From Candidatus Izemoplasma sp. (lineage in GTDB: Bacteria; Bacillota_I; Bacilli_A; Izemoplasmatales; Izemoplasmataceae): a stretch of 6,742 nt of DNA. Every line of letters begins with the position of its first letter. Positions within the stretch are counted from its first letter, which is position 1. The stretch covers positions 1 through 6,742 of the forward strand of contig SLFZ01000047.1 of the NCBI GenBank assembly GCA_007123975.1. The letters run 5' to 3'. This document shows positions 1 through 5,831 of the stretch, piece after piece. The translations under genes were made by a program, and so were the position numbers. Under the pieces are notes generated by a model that saw only the letters and a list, made by a program, of their open reading frames with translations, was not told the origin of the DNA and made no database searches.

Positions 1-255
1 AAAGAAGTCGGCTATGAAACCCGCACGACCGTCTTAGGCCACGTGCAACGTGGCGGCGCACCCAATGCTTTCGACCGTGTGTTGGCTGCGGAAATGGCCG
101 AGTACGGAGTCGAACTGCTCAGCCGTGACATCGGCGGGCGGGTCGTTGGAATACGCGGCATGAACTACGTCGATTACGGCATCGACGAAGCCCTTGAAAT
201 GAAAAAGAAGGTGTCCACCAAACGCTACGGCATCGTTGGACGCCTGATTCACTAG
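1..255 (+). CDS. pfkA: 6-phosphofructokinase, C-terminal part (5' end outside window)
   Basis: ATP-dependent 6-phosphofructokinase phosphorylates fructose 6-phosphate to fructose 1,6-bisphosphate in the cytosol, the committed step of glycolysis. Only the last 84 codons are present; the frame is open from base 1 and ends at TAG 253-255. The segment TVLGHVQRGGAP followed by AFDRVLA is the family's conserved C-terminal substrate-binding region. Residues R8, H14 and R17 of this fragment correspond to E. coli PfkA R243, H249 and R252, which bind fructose 6-phosphate. That alignment predicts a full length of about 319 residues, normal for the bacterial enzyme. The final GGRVVGI and the short tail are also typical. 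The stop codon overlaps the ribosome-binding site of pyk, so the two genes are almost certainly one operon. The promoter and catalytic N-terminal half are not in view. Confidence 0.95.
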   Translation, partial: KEVGYETRTTVLGHVQRGGAPNAFDRVLAAEMAEYGVELLSRDIGGRVVGIRGMNYVDYGIDEALEMKKKVSTKRYGIVGRLIH

Positions 256-260
256 GAGGA
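254..260 (+). promoter_or_regulatory. Ribosome-binding site of pyk
   Basis: AGGAGGA is a near-consensus Shine-Dalgarno sequence 5 nt before the ATG at 266. It overlaps the pfkA stop codon (TAG 253-255), so ribosomes finishing pfkA arrive on the pyk start site. This fixes ATG 266 as the pyk start; the ATG at 261 directly abuts the site and is followed by a stop after two codons. Confidence 0.9.
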
Positions 261-265
261 ATGCT

Positions 266-1702
266 ATGATTCCCTTTAACCAAACGAAGATTGTTTGCAC
301 CATCGGACCGGCCTCCGAGTCAAAGGCCAAAATGCGCGAGCTCGTGCTCGCCGGCATGGACGTTGTCCGCTTGAACTTCTCGCACTCGAATTACGACGAA
401 CACAAAGCGAGGCTTGAGACGCTTAAAGCCATCAACGACGAACTCAACACCAACGTTGCCTCACTGGTGGACACACGGGGTCCAGAAATCCGTACGCACA
501 CCTTTGAAGGTGAGCAAGCGACGATAAACTTCGGGCAAAAAGTCGCGATTCACATGCGTGAAATCGTCGGCGACAACACGAAGTTTAGCGTGACCTACCC
601 AGAGCTTTATAAGGATGTCGAAATCGGTGGCAGCATCATCGTCGATGACGGCTATTTAACCTTGAAAGTCGTTGACATCGACACCGATGATCGCGTCATC
701 CTTACCGAGTCGTTCAACACCCACACGATTCGCGACCGTCGTGGCATTAACGTCCCTGGCGTTGAGTTAAACCTCGACTACCTCTCACAAAAAGACATTG
801 ACGATTTAAAGTGGGCGTGTGAAAACGACACCGACTTTGTGGCGGCGTCGTTTGTGCGCCGTGCCGAAGATGTGAAACAAATCCGCGATATTTTAGATGA
901 AAACGGCGGCGAATCAATCCAGATTATTGCCAAAATTGAAAACCAAGAAGGCGTCAACAACCTCGATGAGATTACTGAACTCGCCGACGGCGTCATGATT
1001 GCCCGCGGAGACCTCGGTGTTGAGGTCCCACCCGAAGAAGTTCCTGTTATCCAGAAAAACATCATCAAGATGTGCCACCGCAAAGGTAAAATCAGCATCA
1101 CCGCCACGCAGATGCTTGAAAGCATGCAAGTGCACCCGCGTCCAACCCGGGCCGAGGTGAGCGACGTGGCCAACGCGATTTTAGACGGCACAGACGCAAT
1201 TATGTTATCGGGGGAAAGCGCCATCGGCAAATACCCGGTCGAAAGCGTTAACGTCATGCACCACATCGCCAAGCGCTTGGAAAAAGAAATCGATCGCATG
1301 GCACTCGTTCGCCGTGCGTCCAAGTCGGTGAAAAACGACATCGCCAGCAACATCGCCATGTCGGTCGCGCACTCGGTCATTCAAGGGCAAGCCAACATGG
1401 TCATCGCACCGACGATGAGCGGAAACACCGCAAGGTTGTTGTCGAAGTTCAGGCCTAACACGATGATTCTTGCCTTGGTGCCAAACGCCAAGAAAGCACG
1501 TGGTCTTGCGTTAAACAGCTGCGTTAACGCCGTGCCGTTCGATCTTCCTGAAGACACCGAAGTACTCATGCGAATGGCAATTGATTACGTGCGAGAGCAC
1601 GAGCTATCCAAGCCTGGTGATCGCATTATCATCACCGGTGGATTCCCAATCGGAACGCCAACCAACAGTTTGCGCATCATCGACATTGACGAGGGCGAGT
1701 AA
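266..1702 (+). CDS. pyk: Pyruvate kinase
   Basis: Pyruvate kinase transfers phosphate from phosphoenolpyruvate to ADP, giving pyruvate and ATP, the last step of glycolysis, in the cytosol. The 478-residue protein is complete. The TIM-barrel A domain covers about 1-69 and 168-342, the B-domain lid about 70-167, and the regulatory C domain about 345-478. Visible motifs are TKIVCTIGPAS at the N-terminus, the substrate loop RLNFSH with R35, N37 and S39, DTRGPEIR (D69), the active-site signature IAKIENQEG (K223, E225), ARGDLGVE (D249) and ITATQMLESM (T281). TMSGNTARLLSKFRP (383-397) resembles the phosphate loop that binds allosteric sugar phosphates. The length matches the short form (E. coli PykF is 470); the extra PEP-utilising-like domain of Bacillus-type enzymes is absent. 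It lies 10 nt after pfkA with a strong ribosome site and is followed at once by a terminator. Confidence 0.98.
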   Translation: MIPFNQTKIVCTIGPASESKAKMRELVLAGMDVVRLNFSHSNYDEHKARLETLKAINDELNTNVASLVDTRGPEIRTHTFEGEQATINFGQKVAIHMREIVGDNTKFSVTYPELYKDVEIGGSIIVDDGYLTLKVVDIDTDDRVILTESFNTHTIRDRRGINVPGVELNLDYLSQKDIDDLKWACENDTDFVAASFVRRAEDVKQIRDILDENGGESIQIIAKIENQEGVNNLDEITELADGVMIARGDLGVEVPPEEVPVIQKNIIKMCHRKGKISITATQMLESMQVHPRPTRAEVSDVANAILDGTDAIMLSGESAIGKYPVESVNVMHHIAKRLEKEIDRMALVRRASKSVKNDIASNIAMSVAHSVIQGQANMVIAPTMSGNTARLLSKFRPNTMILALVPNAKKARGLALNSCVNAVPFDLPEDTEVLMRMAIDYVREHELSKPGDRIIITGGFPIGTPTNSLRIIDIDEGE

Positions 1703-1717
1703 TCGCCCTCTTTTTTT
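1691..1717 (+). terminator. Intrinsic terminator of the pfkA-pyk operon
   Basis: A perfect 8-bp stem (GAGGGCGA 1691-1698, TCGCCCTC 1703-1710) closes a GTAA tetraloop and is followed by seven T (1711-1717). The loop is of GNRA type, which is especially stable. The pyk stop codon TAA is the last three bases of the loop, so the last codons of pyk form the left arm. It separates glycolysis from the efflux genes. Confidence 0.95.
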
Positions 1718-1729
1718 ATGCATTCATCA

Positions 1730-1758
1730 TCAACATAACGGAACATCTGTGGTAAAAT
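1730..1758 (+). promoter_or_regulatory. Sigma-A-type promoter with extended -10 for the efflux operon
   Basis: TAAAAT at 1753-1758 is a good -10 box and is preceded by TGTGG (1748-1752), which fits the TRTGN extended -10 element of Gram-positive promoters. Seventeen bases upstream, TCAACA (1730-1735) matches four of six bases of TTGACA. The expected transcription start is near 1764-1767, inside the palindrome that follows. The region lies just after the pyk terminator and before the RND gene, where a promoter is needed. The weak -35 would be offset by the extended -10. This is a reading by eye, without transcript data. Confidence 0.75.
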
Positions 1759-1760
1759 AA

Positions 1761-1784
1761 ACCCGACCGACCGTTCGGTCGGGT
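1761..1784 (+). promoter_or_regulatory. Probable TetR-family operator
   Basis: This is a 24-bp inverted repeat with only one mismatched pair (positions 11 and 14). Its arms are ACCCGACCGA and TCGGTCGGGT around a CCGT centre. GACCGACC/GGTCGGTC palindromes are characteristic of operators bound by many TetR-family repressors. It begins two bases after the -10 box and covers the expected transcription start, so a bound protein would block initiation. The operon it precedes encodes a TetR-family protein, the natural candidate to bind here. No T-run follows, so it is not a terminator. Binding by that protein is inferred, not shown. Confidence 0.82.
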
Positions 1785-1790
1785 ACCAGA

Positions 1791-1795
1791 AAGGA
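1791..1795 (+). promoter_or_regulatory. Ribosome-binding site that decides the RND start
   Basis: AAGGA lies 8 nt before GTG 1804, a normal spacing. The alternative in-frame ATG at 1795 overlaps the last base of this site and would have no spacer. The GTG start is therefore preferred over the longer reading, which would add only three residues (MIP). Confidence 0.7.
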
Positions 1796-1803
1796 TGATT
1801 CCT

Positions 1804-4800
1804 GTGAAAAACCTCATACAATTTTCCGTCAACAAAGCCATCACGGTCTTTATGGTTGTCATTGCCGTGGCGGTGTTCGGCTTCGTGTCGTTCACGCGGC
1901 TGACAACCGACCTCTTCCCCAACGTCAACATTCCCTTCGCGGTCGTTATTACGACCTACCCGGGCGCGAGCCCTGAAGAAGTTGAGAGCGAGGTGTCGCT
2001 GCCTTTAGAACAGGCTTTGCAAACCACCACCAACGTTCTCGAATTGACATCGATGTCGCAAGAAAACGTGTCGGTGATCATGATTGAGTTTAACAGCGCC
2101 ACCGACATGAACGCCGCGGTCGTGGAGATGCGTGAAAACATCAGCCTTGTCGACGGCCAACTGCCAGGCGACGCAGGCAGCCCTATCATCATACGACTCA
2201 ACCCTGAACTCATCCCCATCATGACCTTCAGCGTCACCTATGAAGGCAAAGACCTTCAAGAACTGACCGAATGGGTGAACAACGAACTCGGACCGCAAGT
2301 TGAACGCGTGCCGGGCGTTGCCAGCATGACGGTAAGCGGTGGCTATGAAGCGGAGATACGCGTGATGCTCGACCAGGACGCGATCGATGCGTTTAACGAC
2401 CAAATCGACGCAATCAACGACATGCTTGACCCCGAAGATCAAATCGATTTCACGCTGGATAAAAGCTACATCGGCGATGTGCTGCTTGGCCATGACTTTA
2501 CCTTCCCGGCCGGATTCGTGCGGATATCGGGCGTCGATTACCTGGTGCGGGTTGGCGATTCCATCGGTTCGCTTGAAGCGATGGAAGATTTAATTATCGT
2601 CAGCTTGCCTGATCCAATTCAAAGCGTACGGTTGCGAGACATCGCCGACGTCACCTTCGCCCCCGCCAACGAGCAAACCTACTCGAAAGTCAACGGCGAA
2701 GATGCCTTGACTGTCACCATTCAAAAGGGTTCAGAGTACGCGACCACCGACGTCACTGAAGGCGTCAACGCCGTTATCGCCTCCTTGATGGACGACGACG
2801 CCAACATCAACGTGACGATGTTGTTAGACCAAGGCGAATACATCCAAGCCTCAACCGGTAGCGTCACCAACAACCTCATCATCGGTGGTATTCTCGCCCT
2901 GATTATTCTCTTTGTCTTCCTGCGGAACCTCTCGGTGACGATGATTGTTGCGGTGGCGATTCCGATTAGCCTGTTGTTTGCCATTGTGCTCATCTACTTA
3001 TCGGGCATCACCCTAAACCTTGTCTCACTAGGTGGTCTTGCGCTAGGCATCGGAATGCTCGTCGACAACTCGATTGTCGTCATGGAAAACATCTTCCGCC
3101 TGCGCAAAGAAGGCGCAACGCGTAAAGAAGCTGCGATTACCGGCACGTACCAAGTCGCCGGCGCCATCACCGCAAGCACCCTGACCACGATTGGTGTTTT
3201 CTTGCCGATCATGTTTATCGAAGACTTTATCCGTGAAATTTTCTATCAACTTGCCCTCACCGTCGCCTTCTCGCTCGCTGCGTCGCTGGCGATTGCCTTA
3301 ACGCTTGTGCCGGCCTTGGCTGGACGCATCATGCGTGAAGACAACGGAAAAGAAGTAAAAGACAGCGGCAAAACCGGCATCTTTGACCGTATCCGCAACG
3401 CCTACGGTCATGCCGTGGAAAAGCTCTTCAAAGTACGCGGTTTCATCATTGCCGGTGTGCTTGTGCTCTTTGCCGGTAGCGTGCTTTTAGCAACAAGCCG
3501 TGGTTTTGAGTTCTTCCCGGCTAGCGACGAAGGCACCTTGACGATATCGGTCGAAATGGACCCCGACGCCCCCCTTGATTTCAACGCCTTCACCGAGGCG
3601 CTCGATCGTCTACACGATGATCTTCGTAATTTCGATGACGTTCAAACTGTCGGCATATCGCTAGGCGGCGGAATGTTTGGCATGTTTGGTCAAACGGTCA
3701 CCGACCGTGCCAACGTGAATGTGGTGTTGCGTGAGGACCGTCGGATGTCGACAGAAGATTTCCGCGAGGCGGTCATTGAGTTGCTTGACCGCGACTACGA
3801 CACCCTCGTCTTCGAAGTTCAAGGAACGCAAGGCGATGTGTCGATGTTGACGGGTTCAGGCATACAACTCCGTCTAAAAGGCGCCGATCTTGACGTCTTA
3901 CGCGCTGAAGCGTTGGAGCTCGTTGAGATGCTAGAAGGCATCGATGGCTTACGCGAAATCGACGCCGGGTTTGGCCGCGAGTCACGTGAAATCAAAGTCA
4001 CCGTTGACAAAGACGCCGCCGCGCAGTATGCGGATTTGTTAAGCGTCATGCAAGGCAGCCCCAAACCGCTGACCGTCGAATCGGTTTGGATGATGGTCGC
4101 GGGTGAAATTGCCGGCGTTCAATCGATTGGCAGCGTGCGTTTAGACAACCAAAGCTACGCCTTATACCTTTACGAAGAAGGTGACGTCAAACGCAAAGAA
4201 ATGTCTTTAGAAGACATTCGCAATACCGTTGTCGGTGTTGATTTAACCACCGTTGGTGATGACCAAGTTCCAGAGTTTGTGACACTTGGTGAAATCGCCG
4301 AGGTGGAGATTAGACCTGGTTTTGCGACAATCACCCGCGTTGATGGTGTTCGTGCTTTGACCATTAGTGCCGATTACGAAAGCGGCGTCAACAGCACAGA
4401 AGTTGCTGCACGCGTCGCTGAAGCACTGGAAGAACACGACTTGCCAGCGGGGTATACGGTGGATGTGCTCGGTGAAGACAGAGAGATTATGGCGGCCATT
4501 GATACCTTGCTTCTGATGGCGGTCTTGGCCATCGCCCTTGTGTACATGATCATGGCAAGCCAGTTCCAATCCCTCCTTTACCCCTTCATTATCATGATTA
4601 CCATTCCCCTCGCTTTTACCGGCGGATTCCTCATTCTTTACATCTTCGGCATGCGTGTATCGATCGTCGCGATGATCGGCCTAATTGTGCTGGCCGGTGT
4701 CGTGGTGAACAACGGCATCGTGCTTGTCGACTACATCAACCAACTTCGCGCCGGAGGCATGGAACTGAAAGACGCCATCATCGAAGGCGGTAAGGTTAGA

Positions 4801-5214
4801 ATGCGGCCAATCTTCATGACCGCGCTGACGACCATCCTCGCCCTCTCAGCCATGGCAATCGGCTATGGGGATGGCGCCGAACTGATTCAACCGCTCGCCT
4901 TAACCGCCATCGGCGGACTCATCTACGCGACGCTGCTCACCATCTTCGTCGTGCCGCTGCTTTATTACAGTTTCACCATTCGTGGAAAATACATTTTTGG
5001 CGGGCTGTTTGCGATGGTATCAGCTTTCGCTGCTGCGGTGCTCTTTTATCAAAGCATGTGGCTTTACGGAGTCATCGCGAGCGTGGTTGCCATCGCCTTC
5101 GTCGTCGTGACGATTTTCCTTCCAAACGCACCCATCGAAGCCAACGTCACCGTCGCAAGTGATGCGAAAAAAGACGATGTGGAATCGTTTATCGATCGGA
5201 TGATGAAACCATGA
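1804..5214 (+). CDS. RND-superfamily efflux permease (HAE1/AcrB-like) with extra C-terminal membrane helices
   Basis: This is a proton-driven exporter of the resistance-nodulation-division superfamily in the cytoplasmic membrane, likely moving hydrophobic or amphiphilic compounds; the substrate is unknown. From GTG 1804 it has 1136 residues (1139 from ATG 1795). It shows the internal duplication of the family: TM1 near 12-32, a large extracytoplasmic loop, TM2-6 near 358-507, TM7 near 545-565, a second loop, and TM8-12 near 900-1057. Family motifs are TDLFPNVNIPFAVV, YPGASPEEVE, LVDNSIVVMENI (TM4), FEFFPASDEG and RMRPIFMTALTT. Relay positions compared with AcrB are D421 (D407), N422 (D408), N969 (K940), R999 (R971) and T1006 (T978). 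About 77 residues follow TM12, holding two more hydrophobic helices (near 1064-1082 and 1087-1106) and a charged tail. No adaptor or outer-membrane gene is adjacent. It is co-transcribed with a TetR gene and probably repressed through the palindrome at 1761. Confidence 0.94.
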   Translation: MKNLIQFSVNKAITVFMVVIAVAVFGFVSFTRLTTDLFPNVNIPFAVVITTYPGASPEEVESEVSLPLEQALQTTTNVLELTSMSQENVSVIMIEFNSATDMNAAVVEMRENISLVDGQLPGDAGSPIIIRLNPELIPIMTFSVTYEGKDLQELTEWVNNELGPQVERVPGVASMTVSGGYEAEIRVMLDQDAIDAFNDQIDAINDMLDPEDQIDFTLDKSYIGDVLLGHDFTFPAGFVRISGVDYLVRVGDSIGSLEAMEDLIIVSLPDPIQSVRLRDIADVTFAPANEQTYSKVNGEDALTVTIQKGSEYATTDVTEGVNAVIASLMDDDANINVTMLLDQGEYIQASTGSVTNNLIIGGILALIILFVFLRNLSVTMIVAVAIPISLLFAIVLIYLSGITLNLVSLGGLALGIGMLVDNSIVVMENIFRLRKEGATRKEAAITGTYQVAGAITASTLTTIGVFLPIMFIEDFIREIFYQLALTVAFSLAASLAIALTLVPALAGRIMREDNGKEVKDSGKTGIFDRIRNAYGHAVEKLFKVRGFIIAGVLVLFAGSVLLATSRGFEFFPASDEGTLTISVEMDPDAPLDFNAFTEALDRLHDDLRNFDDVQTVGISLGGGMFGMFGQTVTDRANVNVVLREDRRMSTEDFREAVIELLDRDYDTLVFEVQGTQGDVSMLTGSGIQLRLKGADLDVLRAEALELVEMLEGIDGLREIDAGFGRESREIKVTVDKDAAAQYADLLSVMQGSPKPLTVESVWMMVAGEIAGVQSIGSVRLDNQSYALYLYEEGDVKRKEMSLEDIRNTVVGVDLTTVGDDQVPEFVTLGEIAEVEIRPGFATITRVDGVRALTISADYESGVNSTEVAARVAEALEEHDLPAGYTVDVLGEDREIMAAIDTLLLMAVLAIALVYMIMASQFQSLLYPFIIMITIPLAFTGGFLILYIFGMRVSIVAMIGLIVLAGVVVNNGIVLVDYINQLRAGGMELKDAIIEGGKVRMRPIFMTALTTILALSAMAIGYGDGAELIQPLALTAIGGLIYATLLTIFVVPLLYYSFTIRGKYIFGGLFAMVSAFAAAVLFYQSMWLYGVIASVVAIAFVVVTIFLPNAPIEANVTVASDAKKDDVESFIDRMMKP

Positions 5215-5795
5215 ACCCAAAACGTGAAGCCATCTTGCGCATGGTGCTTACCTACCTCACCGACGAAAAACGGGAAAAACTCACCTTGTCAAACATCGCC
5301 AAATCGTTAGACATCGGCAAAAGCACCGTGTATGAGTATTTCGATGAAAAAGACGCCATGGTCGCCGAAGCGGTGGCCATGGCAATCGAGGAACACACGC
5401 GCTATTTATTGGATGTTGAAGGGTTCGACACATTGGATTATGAAACGGCCTCAAAAACGCACATGCGCCGAACCTTTGACCTCGCCCGCAACAACAAAAC
5501 CTTCGAGAAGATGATGCACAACGCCGACTTTGCGACGATTGGACCGGATCACCGTGCGCAGATTGAACGCAAAGTGTTTGAAGCGTATCGGCAACTCCGC
5601 GAACGCACTTCGGCCATCTTGCGCAAAGGCATCGATGAAGGTGTGCTGGGTGAGTCAATTTCAGAGGAGCGACGGGAAGCCATTGAATCGTTGCTTATCG
5701 GCAGTGTGTTCACAGTGACCAACCCGTTGACGACACCCGATATTGAAGCATTCATCGATGAGATTGTGCATTGTGTGACCTTGCTTCATCAATAG
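5211..5795 (+). CDS. TetR/AcrR-family transcriptional regulator
   Basis: This is a ligand-responsive DNA-binding protein, most likely the repressor of its own operon. It has 194 residues, normal for the family. The N-terminal helix-turn-helix is clear at about 24-44 (LTLSNIAKSLDIGKSTVYEYF), followed by the usual DEKDAMVAEAV helix. The rest (about 55-194) is a divergent helical domain expected to dimerise and bind an inducer; it gives no hint of ligand. The start ATG overlaps the RND stop codon (ATGA, 5211-5214). No strong ribosome site precedes it, only GGA at 5198-5200, which suggests translational coupling to the pump gene. The only other nearby ATG, at 5203, is out of frame. As the operon's palindrome is of TetR type and lies over the shared promoter, negative autoregulation is the simplest model. 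Its role as repressor rather than activator is inferred. Confidence 0.93.
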   Translation: MNPKREAILRMVLTYLTDEKREKLTLSNIAKSLDIGKSTVYEYFDEKDAMVAEAVAMAIEEHTRYLLDVEGFDTLDYETASKTHMRRTFDLARNNKTFEKMMHNADFATIGPDHRAQIERKVFEAYRQLRERTSAILRKGIDEGVLGESISEERREAIESLLIGSVFTVTNPLTTPDIEAFIDEIVHCVTLLHQ

Positions 5796-5831
5796 AAAAA
5801 CGCCCGCTTTGGCTAAAGCGGGCGCTTTTTT
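5796..5831. terminator. Bidirectional intrinsic terminator between converging operons
   Basis: A perfect 10-bp GC-rich stem (CGCCCGCTTT 5801-5810, AAAGCGGGCG 5815-5824) encloses a GGCT loop. On the + strand it is followed by C and six T (5826-5831). On the - strand the A-run at 5796-5800 reads as five T after the hairpin. It can thus end both the efflux operon, whose stop is at 5793-5795, and the converging radical SAM gene, whose stop codon (5813-5815) lies in the loop and stem. Confidence 0.94.

Noticed and set aside
261..269. Mini-ORF ATG-CTA-TGA overlapping the pyk start
   Set aside because: The Shine-Dalgarno sequence directly abuts this ATG, leaving no spacing, while ATG 266 is correctly spaced. 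It is probably chance.
778..1380. 200-codon open frame on the - strand inside pyk
   Set aside because: It lies wholly antisense to the well-conserved pyruvate kinase gene, its product is Ser/Met-rich with no recognisable domain, and it is best explained as a shadow of codon bias.
1761..1784. The palindrome as a terminator or attenuator hairpin
   Set aside because: It has no T-run after it and lies at the expected transcription start, just past a -10 box. An operator is the better reading.
1718..1803. A small RNA or riboswitch between pyk and the RND gene
   Set aside because: The gap is under 90 bases and is fully accounted for by promoter, operator and ribosome site. No room or structure remains for a riboswitch.
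2005..2493. 162-codon open frame on the - strand inside the RND gene
   Set aside because: The product is His/Val/Asp-rich with no family resemblance. The + strand frame shows continuous RND motifs throughout.
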